Below, one piece after another: positions 1-9,882 of a stretch of 64,000 bases of DNA. Made by a program: the position numbers and the translations under genes. The notes below the pieces were generated by a model. It ran no database searches and was not told the DNA's origin. It was given only the letters and a program-made list of their open reading frames with translations. Source of the stretch: Erwinia tasmaniensis Et1/99 (GTDB taxonomy: Bacteria > Pseudomonadota > Gammaproteobacteria > Enterobacterales > Enterobacteriaceae); contig NC_010694.1 of assembly GCF_000026185.1 (NCBI RefSeq), positions 1,240,001 through 1,304,000 on the forward strand, in the 5' to 3' direction. Position 1 is the stretch's first letter. Each line of letters starts with the position of its first letter.

Positions 1-1
1 C

Positions 2-742
2 TACGTCATTGAACTGTTTTTCTCGCAGCCCAAGGTTGTCGACCTGCTACAGGGCATGGCGGTGCCATCGCTGCCCACGGCAGATGCCGTGCTGCTGGCG
101 GCAGGGGTGCTTGGGGCAACCATCATGCCGCATGTTATCTACCTGCACTCGTCGCTCACGCAAAACAGCGGCGATCAGGGCTCGCGCTCTGAACGTTACT
201 CCTCGACCAAACTCGATGTGGCGATTGCCATGACGATTGCCGGTTTTGTCAATCTGGCGATGATGGCTACGGCGGCAGCCACCTTCCACTTCAGCGGTCA
301 CAGCGGGGTTGCCGATCTCGATCAGGCTTACCTGACGCTCGATCCGCTCCTGGGGAAAGCTGCGGCGCTGGTGTTTGGCCTGAGTCTGCTCGCTGCCGGG
401 CTGTCCTCCACCGTGGTGGGTACGATGGCCGGGCAGGTTGTGATGCAGGGCTTTATCCACTTTCACATTCCGCTGTTGCTGCGACGCGTCATCACTATGC
501 TGCCGTCGTTTATCGTCATCCTCGCAGGATGGGAACCGACGCGTATTTTGGTCATGAGCCAGGTACTGTTAAGTTTCGGTATTGCGCTGGCGCTGATACC
601 CCTGTTGGCATTTACCGGTAACCCCGGGCTGATGGGCGATATGGTTAATTCGCGTTTGATGCAGAACTTCGGTCGGCTTATTGTAGTGGTGGTGATAGCG
701 CTCAATGGCTACCTGCTGGTGGCGATGGCGTTAAATCTGTAA
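2..742 (+). CDS. mntH: Mn(II)/H+ symporter MntH (Nramp), C-terminal part
   Basis: The last 246 codons of an Nramp-family proton-coupled manganese importer of the inner membrane; the start lies left of the window. The fragment is hydrophobic with several membrane spans. It carries the conserved MPHVIYLHS segment near its start, which in Nramp proteins contributes the metal-site Met and the following histidine (family knowledge). It ends with hydrophobic [13 protein letters not shown]. The family length of about 410 residues implies that roughly 165 residues are missing. Its usual MntR/Fur/OxyR control region would lie outside the window. The match to E. coli MntH is strong. Confidence 0.93.
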   Translation, partial: YVIELFFSQPKVVDLLQGMAVPSLPTADAVLLAAGVLGATIMPHVIYLHSSLTQNSGDQGSRSERYSSTKLDVAIAMTIAGFVNLAMMATAAATFHFSGHSGVADLDQAYLTLDPLLGKAAALVFGLSLLAAGLSSTVVGTMAGQVVMQGFIHFHIPLLLRRVITMLPSFIVILAGWEPTRILVMSQVLLSFGIALALIPLLAFTGNPGLMGDMVNSRLMQNFGRLIVVVVIALNGYLLVAMALNL

Positions 743-802
743 ACACAGGCTTAACGCGGAGCCCGCAACCAGAAATATCGGCGGTTATCGCTTCCGGGTC
801 CA

Positions 803-818
803 GCGCCATGTCTGGCGC
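803..818. terminator. hairpin between mntH and the convergent reductase gene
   Basis: GCGCCA and TGGCGC flank the tetraloop TGTC, giving a 6 bp stem between two convergent genes. No U tract follows on the plus strand, so terminator function is only inferred from position. Confidence 0.3.
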
Positions 819-901
819 AGGGTGGGTTATGCACAACAACCCCATCAGCCGCGAGAGTTTTAATATTTCTGATATGACCTGATAGCACACATTGAGGGCT
901 G

Positions 902-1891
902 TCAGCCCAAAATGGACTCAATTTTCTCCAGCTCATGCGCAGTAAAGTCGCGATTTGCCAGCATGTGTATCGCATCATCAATCTGACTGGTTTTACTGGC
1001 GCCAATCAGAACGGAGGTGACGCGACGGTCGCGTAGTACCCAGGCCAGCGCCATTTGCGATAGTTTCTGCCCGCGCTGAACGGCGAGGGCGTTCAGGCGC
1101 CGCACCTTGTCCATCTTTTCCGGGGTGAGCTGTTCACTGCTAAGAAAGCGGCTGCCGCTGGCCGCGCGCGAGTCTTGCGGAATTCCATCGAGATAGCGGT
1201 CTGTCAGTATGCCACCGGCTAGCGGAGAGAAGGCGATACTGCCCACTCCACTTTGTGCCAGCACATCCAGCAGGGCCTCTTCAGGCGCGCGGTGAAACAT
1301 TGAATACCTGGGCTGATGGATCAGACAGGGCGTACCGAGACCTTTTAGCAACGCAATGGCCGTGGCCGCCAGCTCTGCCGGATAATTAGACAGGCCGACA
1401 TAAAGCGCTTTCCCCTGGCGCACAAGGTGATCGAGTGCGGTCATGGTTTCTTCAAGCGGCGTTTCCGGGTCCGGGCGATGATGATAAAAAATATCCACAT
1501 ACTCAACCCCCATACGTTTCAGACTTTGATTGAGGCTGGCAATCAGATATTTTCGCGACCCCCAGTCTCCGTATGGCCCCTCCCACATGGTATATCCTGC
1601 TTTACTGGAAATAATCAGCTCATCACGGTAGCTGGCGAAATCTGCACGCAATACGCGACCGAAATTTTCTTCAGCTGAACCGGGGGGCGGCCCGTAATTA
1701 TTCGCCAGGTCAAAATGAGTGATACCGTTATCAAACGCGTGACGCAGCAGGTCACGACCATTATCCGCGCACGAACTGTCACCAAAATTGTGCCACAGGC
1801 CGAGTGAGACAGCCGGAAGTTTAAGGCCGCTGTGCCCACAACGGTGCCAGGTCATTTTGTGATAACGCTGTATATCTGCCTGATAGACCAT
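902..1891 (-). CDS. aldo/keto reductase, YghZ/Gpr type
   Basis: A 329-residue NADPH-dependent aldo/keto reductase of the cytosol, most like E. coli YghZ (Gpr), which reduces L-glyceraldehyde 3-phosphate and methylglyoxal. Visible family marks are FDLANNYGPPPGSAEENFG near residue 60 (catalytic Asp and Tyr), SSKAGYTMWEGPYG (catalytic Lys), the HHRPDPETP segment near residue 140 and C-terminal SVLIGASK for the cofactor. The start at 1891 is chosen because an AGGG lies just upstream and MVYQ aligns with MVWL of YghZ; an in-frame ATG exists 15 bases further up. It is divergent from ipdC. Which substrate it uses here is not shown by sequence. Confidence 0.9.
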   Translation of the reverse strand: MVYQADIQRYHKMTWHRCGHSGLKLPAVSLGLWHNFGDSSCADNGRDLLRHAFDNGITHFDLANNYGPPPGSAEENFGRVLRADFASYRDELIISSKAGYTMWEGPYGDWGSRKYLIASLNQSLKRMGVEYVDIFYHHRPDPETPLEETMTALDHLVRQGKALYVGLSNYPAELAATAIALLKGLGTPCLIHQPRYSMFHRAPEEALLDVLAQSGVGSIAFSPLAGGILTDRYLDGIPQDSRAASGSRFLSSEQLTPEKMDKVRRLNALAVQRGQKLSQMALAWVLRDRRVTSVLIGASKTSQIDDAIHMLANRDFTAHELEKIESILG

Positions 1892-1938
1892 GAATAAACC
1901 CTGCAATTAAAACGATGGAGCGGTCGATGGTCTGCCAG

Positions 1939-1952
1939 TGTATACGTTTACA
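1939..1952. promoter_or_regulatory. palindrome resembling a LacI/GalR-family operator
   Basis: TGTATACGTTTACA is a 14-base near-perfect palindrome with central ACGT and only one symmetric pair mismatched. It sits between the divergent reductase and ipdC genes. The shape fits LacI/GalR-family half-sites. No such regulator gene lies nearby, so the binding protein is unknown. Confidence 0.35.
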
Positions 1953-2094
1953 AATTTGCAAAGCGCGCGACAGATCGCAACTTAGCAACGGTGGCAGGGG
2001 TGTAACGTTCAGTTGCCATATTCTTATGCTGATTCCTGAAACAGTTCATAAATATCGCTAATACTCAGATCACATACCCGAAAGGAGTAGCGTG

Positions 2095-3747
2095 ATGAAC
2101 AAGTATACCGTTGGCGATTATCTGCTCACCCGTTTAAATGAAATCGGTATTGGTCACCTGTTTGGGGTGCCGGGCGACTACAATCTGCAATTCCTTGACC
2201 ATGTGATCGATAATCCCGATGTGGTCTGGGTTGGCTGTGCCAATGAGCTGAACGCGGCCTATGCTGCCGATGGCTACGCGCGCTGTCGCGGCGCGGCCGC
2301 GCTGCTGACCACCTTTGGCGTAGGAGAACTCAGTGCGATAAACGGCGTGGCGGGTAGCTACGCTGAGTATCTGCCGGTTGTTCACATCGTCGGCGCGCCG
2401 TCACAAACGTCACAAAACAACGCCGAGCTGCTGCACCATACGCTTGGCGATGGCGACTTCGGTCATTTTATTCGTATGCAGCAGGAAATTTCTGTCGCCA
2501 GCAGCGTCCTGACCCCGACCAACGCCGCCGCTGAAATCGATCGGGTGCTGGTCGAGGCGCTGACCAGGCGTCGTCCGGTCTATCTTCTGCTGGCGACAAA
2601 TGTGGCAGAGAGCCTGCTATCTCCACCTTCGTCACCGCTGCCTTTGCGCCTGCACTGCGACCAGGAGCAGCTGGCGGCCTTTGTCGATGCGGCACAATCT
2701 TTGCTGGCGTCGGCCAACAGCGTGGCGCTGCTGGCCGACTTCCTTGCCGATCGGGCAGCGCAGCGGCAGAGATTGCAACGTTGGCTGACGGAGGTTCCGA
2801 TGCCTTTTGCCACTTTGCTGATGGGCAAAAGCGTGCTCCCGGAAATGCTCTACGGTTTTGCCGGAACCTACGCCGGGGCATCCAGCGCCGACAGCACGCG
2901 TGATGTCATTGAAAGCAGTGATGTATTAATCAGCGTAGGCGTCAAATATACCGATACGATTACCGCCGGTTTTACCCAGCGGATCGCGCGTAGTCAAAAT
3001 ATTGATGTTGGCCTGCATGCCAGCAGCGTGGCTGGCCAAAATTTTGAGCAGATACCGATGGCGGATGCGCTCAAGGCGCTGCATCAGCTAGCGCAGCAAT
3101 ATGGTCAGGGCTGGCAGCAGGGCATAGTGGCCCCGCCGGTAAGCGTAGAGCAGCCGTCAGACGCCCTGACACAAAATACGTTCTGGCATGCGATACAGGA
3201 TTTTCTTCGCCCCGGTGACATTGTGCTGGCCGACCAGGGCACGGCGGCCTTTGGCACCGCAGTTCTGCGCCTGCCGCAGGACGTCCGGCTGCTGATACAG
3301 CCACTGTGGGGGTCGATAGGGTATACGCTCCCAGCGGCGTTTGGTGCCCAGACCGCACGACCGCAGCAGAGGGTCGTGCTGATTATTGGCGACGGCTCCG
3401 CCCAGCTGACGGTGCAAGAGTTAGGAAGCATGCTGCGTGACGGACAAAAGCCGGTTATTTTCCTGTTAAATAATGATGGTTATACCGTAGAACGCGCGAT
3501 ACACGGGGCGCAGCAGCGTTATAACGATATTGCCCATTGGGACTGGACGCGGCTGCCGCAAACCCTTGACGTTGGCAGTGATGCGCAGAGCTGGCGCGTG
3601 ACGCACACGGCGCAGCTACGCGAAATCATGCAGCGGCTGGAACATCGTGAGCAACTGTCGCTGGTGGAAGTGGTTCTGCCGAGGCTTGATGTTCCGCCGC
3701 TGCTGGCTTCAGTCAGTCGCGCCCTGCACCAGCGCAATGGTAGCTGA
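2095..3747 (+). CDS. ipdC: indolepyruvate decarboxylase
   Basis: A thiamine-diphosphate decarboxylase of 550 residues that converts indole-3-pyruvate to indole-3-acetaldehyde, the key step of the indolepyruvate route to the plant hormone indole-3-acetic acid. Catalytic residues known from Enterobacter IpdC are present: Asp28 in GVPGDYN, Glu51 in CANELNA, His114-His115 in LLHHTLGDG, and the ThDP/Mg motif GDGSAQLTVQE ending in NNDGYTVE near residue 470. AAAGGAG at 2081-2087 favours ATG 2095; a GTG immediately before it is an alternative. It stands alone, with a terminator after it. Pyruvate or phenylpyruvate decarboxylase activity is possible for relatives, but the similarity is closest to IpdC. 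Confidence 0.93.
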   Translation: MNKYTVGDYLLTRLNEIGIGHLFGVPGDYNLQFLDHVIDNPDVVWVGCANELNAAYAADGYARCRGAAALLTTFGVGELSAINGVAGSYAEYLPVVHIVGAPSQTSQNNAELLHHTLGDGDFGHFIRMQQEISVASSVLTPTNAAAEIDRVLVEALTRRRPVYLLLATNVAESLLSPPSSPLPLRLHCDQEQLAAFVDAAQSLLASANSVALLADFLADRAAQRQRLQRWLTEVPMPFATLLMGKSVLPEMLYGFAGTYAGASSADSTRDVIESSDVLISVGVKYTDTITAGFTQRIARSQNIDVGLHASSVAGQNFEQIPMADALKALHQLAQQYGQGWQQGIVAPPVSVEQPSDALTQNTFWHAIQDFLRPGDIVLADQGTAAFGTAVLRLPQDVRLLIQPLWGSIGYTLPAAFGAQTARPQQRVVLIIGDGSAQLTVQELGSMLRDGQKPVIFLLNNDGYTVERAIHGAQQRYNDIAHWDWTRLPQTLDVGSDAQSWRVTHTAQLREIMQRLEHREQLSLVEVVLPRLDVPPLLASVSRALHQRNGS

Positions 3748-3823
3748 ACGTGCTTTTTAGTCGTAATTCAGACTGTTACCCTTGGGCAACGGCGTTGAAC
3801 ATGGTTAATGTAGCAGGGAACAT

Positions 3824-3851
3824 AACGCTCACCTTTTCCCCGGTGAGCGTT
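3824..3851. terminator. terminator hairpin after ipdC
   Basis: AACGCTCACC and GGTGAGCGTT form a perfect 10 bp stem around TTTTCCCC, followed by the T-rich GTTGTTT. It separates ipdC from glk. Confidence 0.75.
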
Positions 3852-3911
3852 GTTGTTTCAGCGGTGGAGATTTATAGTGTGTCTAATTGACGTAAGCGGA
3901 GCAAAATCACA

Positions 3912-4877
3912 ATGACTAAGTATGCTTTGGTGGGAGATGTCGGCGGCACTAACGCACGTCTGGCACTGTGTGAAATAGATAACGGCGCCATCTCCCAGGC
4001 CAAAACGTTCTCCACGGCAGATTATGACAGCCTGGAAGCGGTGATCCGCGCTTATCTGGCTGAAAAACAGCAGGATATCAAACATGGCTGTATTGCCATT
4101 GCCTGCCCAATCACTGACGACTGGGTTGAGATGACCAACCACGACTGGGCTTTTTCTACCAGTAGCATGAAGGCGAATCTTGCTTTTGACTCGCTGGAGA
4201 TCATTAACGATTTTACCGCCGTTTCAATGGCTATTCCGATGCTGTCAGAGGAACATCTGATGCAGTTCGGCGGCACCACGCCGGCTGAAGATAAGCCCGT
4301 TGCCGTTTACGGCGCCGGAACCGGCCTCGGCGTTGCGCACCTGGTGCATGTTGATAAACGCTGGGTCAGTCTGCCGGGCGAAGGGGGGCATGTCGATTTT
4401 GCCGCCAATAGCGAGGAGGAAGATCTGATCCTTGAGGTGCTGCGCGAAGAGCTGGGGCACGTTTCCGCCGAACGTATTCTCTCCGGCAATGGGTTGGTTA
4501 ACCTCTACCGCGCGATCGTTAAGTCAGACCACCGCCAGCCTGAAGATCTGAAGCCGCGCGATGTCACCGAGCGCGCGTTGCAGGATACCTGTACCGACTG
4601 CCGCCGGGCGTTGTCGATGTTCTGTGTCATTATGGGGCGTTTTGGTGGCAATCTGGCGCTGAACCTCGGCACTTTTGGCGGCGTGTATATTGCCGGTGGC
4701 ATCGTGCCGCGCTTCCTTGAATTCTTTAAAGCCTCTGGATTCCGCGCGGCGTTTGAAGACAAAGGCCGCTTTAAAGATTATGTCGCGCCGATCCCGGTTT
4801 ACCTTATTACCCACGATTATCCGGGGCTGCTGGGGTCTGGCGCCCATCTGCGTCAGACGCTGGGCCGCGTGCTGTAA
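3912..4877 (+). CDS. glk: glucokinase
   Basis: Cytosolic glucokinase of 321 residues, the same length as E. coli Glk, phosphorylating free glucose with ATP. The N-terminal phosphate loop reads [13 protein letters not shown], followed by the glucose-site stretch INDFTAV near residue 100, [13 protein letters not shown] with the adenosine loop, [10 protein letters not shown] and C-terminal [12 protein letters not shown]. It belongs to the small hexokinase group that lacks an N-terminal repressor domain. The start follows AAGCGGAG about ten bases upstream. It stands alone, tail to tail with ypdB, as around E. coli glk. Confidence 0.96.
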   Translation: MTKYALVGDVGGTNARLALCEIDNGAISQAKTFSTADYDSLEAVIRAYLAEKQQDIKHGCIAIACPITDDWVEMTNHDWAFSTSSMKANLAFDSLEIINDFTAVSMAIPMLSEEHLMQFGGTTPAEDKPVAVYGAGTGLGVAHLVHVDKRWVSLPGEGGHVDFAANSEEEDLILEVLREELGHVSAERILSGNGLVNLYRAIVKSDHRQPEDLKPRDVTERALQDTCTDCRRALSMFCVIMGRFGGNLALNLGTFGGVYIAGGIVPRFLEFFKASGFRAAFEDKGRFKDYVAPIPVYLITHDYPGLLGSGAHLRQTLGRVL

Positions 4878-4905
4878 CGCCCAGCGCCTCCCTGTTACGG
4901 CCCTG

Positions 4906-5637
4906 TCACAAACGCATCAGCTGGCGAAACGCCTTCACCTTACTGCGGCTGACCGGTATCTGAAATGCCAGGTCGCGCAGTTTGAGGATGTAAGTGTTGT
5001 TAAACCAGGGCTCTATCTCGTGGATTTTGCTGAGGTTGATACAGTACGAGCGATGGCAGCGGAAGAAATACTCCTCCGGCAGGCGGCTGCAAAATTCGCT
5101 CATATTCATCGACATAACATACTCCTCACGCCGCGTATAAACAAAGGTCAGCTTCTCATGCGCTTCGGCGTAGTAGATATCGCTGATATCGGTCACGATA
5201 ATGCGTTCGTCTTTGACCAGATTAATGCTGTGCGCGGCCGGGTGTGATGCGCGGGTGTTAAGGAGGGCGTCATGGTGATGCGCCTGGTTTTCCAGCTTGC
5301 GCAGCAGGGTGATGATACGCATTTCAGACCAGGGCTTCAGGATATAGTCAAAGGCTTCCAGTTCGAAGGCGTCCACCGCGTGCTCTTTGCAGGCGGTAAT
5401 AAAGACGATTAGCGGCTTTTTGGCGAAGTTACTGATATTTTGCGCCAGCAGTATACCGTTGAAAGACGGTATATTGATGTCGAGAAATATCACGTCAACG
5501 TGATTGCCCTGTAAGTACTTCAGCACGTCCAGCCCATCGTCAAAAACGCCCTCAATGGCGATCTGGCTGTGCTGACGTATCAGCCAGCTTAACTCCTGTT
5601 GGGCAAGGACTTCATCTTCAACAATGATTGCTTTCAC
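4906..5637 (-). CDS. ypdB: LytTR response regulator YpdB (pyruvate sensing)
   Basis: Cytosolic two-component regulator of 243 residues: receiver domain 1-115 with acidic pair Glu7/Asp8 and phosphoacceptor Asp53 in IFLDINIPS, then a LytTR DNA-binding domain with RCHRSYCINL and PWFNNTYILKLRD. In E. coli YpdB responds with YpdA to extracellular pyruvate and activates yhjX. The GTG start at 5637 is chosen because VKAIIVEDE aligns with MKVIIVEDE of E. coli and a GGGA lies upstream; it begins one base after the ypdA stop, so translation is probably coupled. Nearly every position around the functional motifs matches E. coli. Confidence 0.94.
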   Translation of the reverse strand: MKAIIVEDEVLAQQELSWLIRQHSQIAIEGVFDDGLDVLKYLQGNHVDVIFLDINIPSFNGILLAQNISNFAKKPLIVFITACKEHAVDAFELEAFDYILKPWSEMRIITLLRKLENQAHHHDALLNTRASHPAAHSINLVKDERIIVTDISDIYYAEAHEKLTFVYTRREEYVMSMNMSEFCSRLPEEYFFRCHRSYCINLSKIHEIEPWFNNTYILKLRDLAFQIPVSRSKVKAFRQLMRL

Positions 5638-5638
5638 G

Positions 5639-7351
5639 TCATTTTCCCACGTTACGTTCGCCGAATATCGGGTTCTGTGCCGGGCCTGATGCACTTTTCG
5701 TCATACAAAAGGCAATCTCCGTGCCGGGTTCAAGCCGACGGATCTGCAAGCCTTCGCCGTAAAGCAGCTTCACCCGGTGGTGGACGTTCAATAGCCCAAT
5801 TTTGTTGCCGGGCATCTGGTTGTTTTTTACGCGCGTCAGCACCTCCTCGCTGATGCCATAGCCGGTATCGCGCACCGCAATGCGTATGTGCGTGCCCAAA
5901 TCCTCGATGGTTAGCGTCACCACGCCTTTGCCCCGGCAGGGGTGAATGCCGTGGATGATGGCATTCTCCACCAGCGGCTGAATAAGCAGGCTGGGAAGAG
6001 AAAAATTGATATCCTCATCGATATCGTAAATGACCGTCAGCTTATCGCCAAAGCGTGCCTGCTCAATGGCAATATAGTCTTTGATCTGGCACAACTCTCT
6101 TTTGATATTGATAATCTCATCATCGCTAAGCTCAAGGTTGTAACGCAGATAGCGTGACAAATTGGTAATAAGCTGGCGGGCAGTATCGGGATTGAGGCGG
6201 ATTGACGCAGAAACGGCGTTCAGCGCGTTGAACAAAAAGTGAGGGTTAATTTTGCTTTGCAATGCGCGCAGCTCGGCCCTGTTCGCCATTTCGCGCAGCT
6301 GTTCGGCGCGGGAAACCTCCAGCTGAGTGGAAATGATCTGCGACAGCCCTACCGCCATCTCCTTCAGCGACCAGGTAATACGATGCGCATGGCGGTAGTA
6401 GATCTTGAGCGTGCCGGTGACGTCACCTTTCTCCCAAAGCGGGATAACTATCATAGAGCGGATTTCAGGGGTGCGGTGTGTCTCATCATTGTTTTTGATG
6501 ATGATTTTTCCCTCCACGATCGCCGTGCTGGTGGTCGGGCTGATGCTTTTATCACCGTGATGGTAGTTATTCTCACCGACACCGGTATAGGCCAGAACCC
6601 GGCTGGTGTTGGTCATAGCAACGGCATCGGCATGAATATCACGGCGGATAATGTCACAAACCTGGCGCAGCGAGTCGCTGTTGACCTGACGGAACAGTGG
6701 CAGGGTTTTGTTGGCAATATCCAGGGCCAGCTTCGCCTGACGGGCGGCAATGGCCTCTTTTTCCCCCTCAACGCTCTGCACCAGCAGTACGATCAGGCCA
6801 ATACTGGTCGTGCCGAGGATCATCGGAACGGCGATCTCCGCGACGATATCCAGGCCGCGCGCTTTCGGCAGCGTCCACAGTACGATAAGCAGCATGGTCA
6901 GTGACTCACAGGCCATGCCGCCGATAATCCCCGCGCTCCAGCGTTTCCGTTTGGTGATGTTGATATTTATCCAGCCGGAAACGATCCCGGCGATAATGCT
7001 GGTCATCAGGCAGGGGATAGCGGTAACGCCGTGAACATCGATAAGGAAACGGTGTAGCCCTGCAATCACGCCGGTGGCGATACCCACCCAGGGGCCAAAC
7101 AGGATGCCGCCGGACATAATGGCGATAGTGCGCACGTTTACCAACGATCCTTCGACATGGATACCGGTCCAGGTACTGAAAAGGGCAAACAGTGAGAAAA
7201 TGGCGGTAACCGCGAACAGCTCCTGTCGCGAATGCTGCTCTTTTTGCAGCAGCTGGCGGAAATGTCGGGTTCGGGTGATAAAAAACAGGCAGATTAACAT
7301 CAGCGCTGCACGATCAAAAACCGCAAGAAGCATCTCAAACATCGAATACAC
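5639..7351 (-). CDS. ypdA: LytS-type sensor histidine kinase YpdA (pyruvate sensing)
   Basis: Inner-membrane sensor kinase of 570 residues, partner of YpdB. Residues 1-205 are a 5TM-LYT membrane domain ([19 protein letters not shown]), then a GAF-like segment ending in [20 protein letters not shown]. The kinase domain has the His box [10 protein letters not shown] near residue 372 and ATP motifs [18 protein letters not shown] and NKIGLLNVH. In E. coli it senses pyruvate with high affinity. The GTG at 7351 is chosen because it matches the E. coli N-terminus in length; no clear ribosome site is seen, so ATG 7342 or 7333 remain possible. It is first in the ypdA-ypdB operon. Confidence 0.93.
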   Translation of the reverse strand: MYSMFEMLLAVFDRAALMLICLFFITRTRHFRQLLQKEQHSRQELFAVTAIFSLFALFSTWTGIHVEGSLVNVRTIAIMSGGILFGPWVGIATGVIAGLHRFLIDVHGVTAIPCLMTSIIAGIVSGWININITKRKRWSAGIIGGMACESLTMLLIVLWTLPKARGLDIVAEIAVPMILGTTSIGLIVLLVQSVEGEKEAIAARQAKLALDIANKTLPLFRQVNSDSLRQVCDIIRRDIHADAVAMTNTSRVLAYTGVGENNYHHGDKSISPTTSTAIVEGKIIIKNNDETHRTPEIRSMIVIPLWEKGDVTGTLKIYYRHAHRITWSLKEMAVGLSQIISTQLEVSRAEQLREMANRAELRALQSKINPHFLFNALNAVSASIRLNPDTARQLITNLSRYLRYNLELSDDEIINIKRELCQIKDYIAIEQARFGDKLTVIYDIDEDINFSLPSLLIQPLVENAIIHGIHPCRGKGVVTLTIEDLGTHIRIAVRDTGYGISEEVLTRVKNNQMPGNKIGLLNVHHRVKLLYGEGLQIRRLEPGTEIAFCMTKSASGPAQNPIFGERNVGK

Positions 7352-7842
7352 GGGCGACTCGGCTGGTGGAAAACAGGTTTACATCATAAGGAAAGCCTTG
7401 GGGATGTGCCAGCAGAAGGGCCAGCCAGGGGGGGGAGCTAAAACCTCTGCACAACCAGCAAGGGGGGCGGCAAACGATCGTCACGGCCCGAATGCAGTGG
7501 GTCCTCCGCATCTGTCTATCTCTCAGCGGCATCAGATTGCATCCGTCGGCGCGACCGCCAGAGCTCACTTCAGCATCATCGGCGGCGGTATTCATCACTT
7601 TGCTGTCAAATTCGCCCTGATGCTCACTTTCAACCGCGCGCACCACATCGTAGTGCCAGAACAGGGTATCGTCTGGCCCTATATCAGGAATTGAGGAAAA
7701 ACCTTTGGGTAAAGAGGATAGAATTTTCGCTGATAGCCAGCGTGCGTCCGGCTTCAGCATCAAGTTCGGCGATCTTGCCGCCTGAATCGGGTTTTATGGT
7801 ACAAATTTCTGCGGGAACGTTGTCCATTTTAAGAGATGTCAT
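7335..7842 (-). pseudogene. possible frameshifted hypothetical gene upstream of ypdA
   Basis: A 52-codon reading frame (7842 to 7684) starts with ATG after AGGTG and begins MTSLKMDNVPAEICTIKPD. It shifts near 7705-7720 into a second open frame reading LPKGFSSIPDIGPDD and HYDVVRAVESEHQGEFD before losing protein-like composition around 7540. The two frames join naturally as ISENSI then LSSLPKGF if one indel is assumed. I recognise no family. It could also be non-coding; the opposite strand also carries an open frame here. It fills the gap between ypdA and the GNAT gene. Confidence 0.3.
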
Positions 7843-7961
7843 CTTTATACACCTGTTATAAATGGGTTACTGTTGTGTCGTCACGATGTCAAAGACAGGG
7901 CGCAAATACGGCAGTTAAAGCGATATCTCTCAAGTCGTTTTTCCCCATTTAAGGCGAGTAT

Positions 7962-8489
7962 ATGAAATTAATCACACCACGACTGACCCTCACCCGACTG
8001 CAGCCCGAAGACTGGCCGCTGTTTCTTCAGGTGCATAGCGATGCCGCCTGCATGGAATTTATCAGCCCGGTGCCGCAGCTGGCCGATATCCGCCAGCGTT
8101 TTCACGACAGGCTGATGCCGTGGCAGGCTACCAGTTTTCATATGCTCTGCCTGGTGATCCGTCTGAAAGAGAGCGGGGAAAGTATTGGCTTAATGGGGGC
8201 CACGCCCGAATGGATGCCGCATCGTCAGGCGGAGGTGGGGTATTCACTGCTTCGTGAGCATTTCGGCCAGGGCTACAGCAGCGAGGCGCTGGACGCGTTG
8301 TGCGACCTTCTTTTCAGCGATTGCGGATTTCATAAGTTGAAAGCCCAGGTGGTGGAGGGGCACCAGGCTTCGCGGCGGGTGTTGGAAAAGAACAACTTCG
8401 CGCTGGAAGGAACCTTGCGAGATAATTATCTGTTTAACGGTCGGTGGGTAAATGACTGGCTGTTTGGCCGCATTAATCCGCGCGATTGA
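7962..8489 (+). CDS. GNAT acetyltransferase, RimJ/RimL-like
   Basis: A 175-residue cytosolic acetyl-CoA-dependent N-acetyltransferase of the Acetyltransf_3 (RimJ/RimL) type. It begins MKLITPRLTLTRLQPEDWP, the usual start of the family, has the acetyl-CoA loop around VGYSLLREHFGQGYSSEAL near residue 95-110, and ends with ASRRVLEKNNFALEGTLRDNY, also typical. The start follows AAGGCG. It is single, upstream of alaC but separated by 119 bases. Proteins of this type modify ribosomal proteins, amino acids or drugs; the substrate cannot be told from sequence. Confidence 0.87.
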   Translation: MKLITPRLTLTRLQPEDWPLFLQVHSDAACMEFISPVPQLADIRQRFHDRLMPWQATSFHMLCLVIRLKESGESIGLMGATPEWMPHRQAEVGYSLLREHFGQGYSSEALDALCDLLFSDCGFHKLKAQVVEGHQASRRVLEKNNFALEGTLRDNYLFNGRWVNDWLFGRINPRD

Positions 8490-8545
8490 AATATTTTATT
8501 CTGCCTCTCGACAGCTTCAGTACGGTTACGTTATGTTCATGACTC

Positions 8546-8562
8546 GACCACTTCAAGTGGTC
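8546..8562. promoter_or_regulatory. inverted repeat in the alaC leader
   Basis: GACCACTT and AAGTGGTC are perfect inverted copies separated by a single C, 47 bases before the alaC start. It could be an operator or, as RNA, a 6 bp hairpin with a 5-base loop. No binding protein is assigned. Confidence 0.35.
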
Positions 8563-8608
8563 TGCGTCGCTCGGACGGTCCGGGCGCTTACGTAAATCAG
8601 AGGATGCT

Positions 8609-9838
8609 ATGACTGACAACCAATCCCCCCGTCGTTTCTCCCGTATTGAACGCCTGCCGCCGTACGTTTTTAATATCACTGCGGAACTGAAGATGGCCGC
8701 ACGCCGTCGTGGTGAAGACATCATTGATTTCAGTATGGGCAACCCTGATGGCCCGACCCCGCCTCATATCGTGGAAAAACTCTGTACCGTGGCACAGCGT
8801 GAAGACACGCACGGCTATTCCACATCACGCGGGATCCCCCGTCTGCGCCGCGCCATTTCGCGTTGGTATGCCGACCGCTACCAGGTTGAGATTGACCCGG
8901 AATCCGAAGCGATTGTGACGATAGGCTCGAAAGAGGGGCTGGCCCACCTGATGCTGGCCACGCTCGATCACGGTGATACGGTACTGGTGCCAAATCCCAG
9001 CTATCCGATCCACATATACGGCGCGGTGATCGCCGGCGCGCAGGTGCGTTCCGTGCCGCTGGTGGCCGGGGTGGATTTCTTCAACGAGCTGGAGCGAGCC
9101 ATCCGTGAAAGCTACCCGAAGCCGAAAATGATGATCCTCGGTTTCCCTTCCAATCCTACCGCGCAATGCGTGGAGCTGGACTTCTTTGAGCGGGTCATCG
9201 CCCTGGCGAAGCAGTATAACGTGCTGGTTATCCACGACCTCGCCTATGCAGATATTGTTTACGACGGCTGGAAAGCCCCTTCCATTATGGAGGTGCCGGG
9301 CGCGCGGGATGTGGCGGTTGAATTCTTCACCCTGTCGAAAAGTTACAATATGGCCGGCTGGCGTATTGGCTTTATGGTTGGCAATAAAGAGCTGGTAGCC
9401 GCCCTGGCACGCATCAAAAGCTATCACGACTACGGCACCTTCACCCCGCTACAGGTGGCTGCCATCGCGGCGCTGGAAGGGGATCAGCAGTGCGTGCGTG
9501 ACATTGCGGAGAAATATAAACGTCGTCGCGATGTGCTGGTGAAAGGCCTGCATGAGGCGGGCTGGATGGTGGATAATCCCAAAGCCTCGATGTATGTCTG
9601 GGCGAAAATCCCCGAGCGCTATGCACATTTGGGATCGCTGGAGTTTGCCAAACTGCTGTTGCAGGAGGCAAAAGTCTGCGTATCACCGGGCATCGGGTTT
9701 GGTGATTACGGCGATACGCACGTACGTTTTGCGCTGATTGAAAACAGTGACCGTATTCGTCAGGCGGTGAGAGGGATCAAATCTATGTTCCGCGCCGAAG
9801 GCGTGTTGCCAGCCACGGTCAAAACGAACGTGAAGTAA
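8609..9838 (+). CDS. alaC: alanine aminotransferase AlaC
   Basis: PLP-dependent class I/II aminotransferase of 409 residues that interconverts glutamate plus pyruvate with 2-oxoglutarate plus alanine; AlaC (YfdZ) is one of three main alanine-forming enzymes of E. coli. Near identity with the E. coli protein is visible, for example [34 protein letters not shown] (substrate carboxylate site), [16 protein letters not shown] and the PLP lysine in [18 protein letters not shown] near residue 240. Start ATG follows AGAGGA. A perfect 12 bp hairpin follows the gene. Next to ypdAB it adds to a pyruvate-centred neighbourhood. Confidence 0.96.
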   Translation: MTDNQSPRRFSRIERLPPYVFNITAELKMAARRRGEDIIDFSMGNPDGPTPPHIVEKLCTVAQREDTHGYSTSRGIPRLRRAISRWYADRYQVEIDPESEAIVTIGSKEGLAHLMLATLDHGDTVLVPNPSYPIHIYGAVIAGAQVRSVPLVAGVDFFNELERAIRESYPKPKMMILGFPSNPTAQCVELDFFERVIALAKQYNVLVIHDLAYADIVYDGWKAPSIMEVPGARDVAVEFFTLSKSYNMAGWRIGFMVGNKELVAALARIKSYHDYGTFTPLQVAAIAALEGDQQCVRDIAEKYKRRRDVLVKGLHEAGWMVDNPKASMYVWAKIPERYAHLGSLEFAKLLLQEAKVCVSPGIGFGDYGDTHVRFALIENSDRIRQAVRGIKSMFRAEGVLPATVKTNVK

Positions 9839-9853
9839 TTCTGCGGAGAGAAA

Positions 9854-9882
9854 GGTATCAGTCAGACAAGCTGACTGATACC
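9854..9882. terminator. strong hairpin after alaC
   Basis: GGTATCAGTCAG and CTGACTGATACC form a perfect 12 bp stem around ACAAG, followed by TTAA rather than a long U tract. Probable transcription end for alaC. The roughly 370 bases from here to the next gene hold no gene I recognise; a TACAAT at 10083-10088 is a possible -10 element. Confidence 0.65.

Noticed and set aside
6239..6904. 221-codon plus-strand frame inside ypdA
   Set aside because: Antisense to the conserved histidine kinase; no family features.
8825..9427. 200-codon minus-strand frame inside alaC
   Set aside because: It is the antisense shadow of a well-conserved aminotransferase; no ribosome site or domain.
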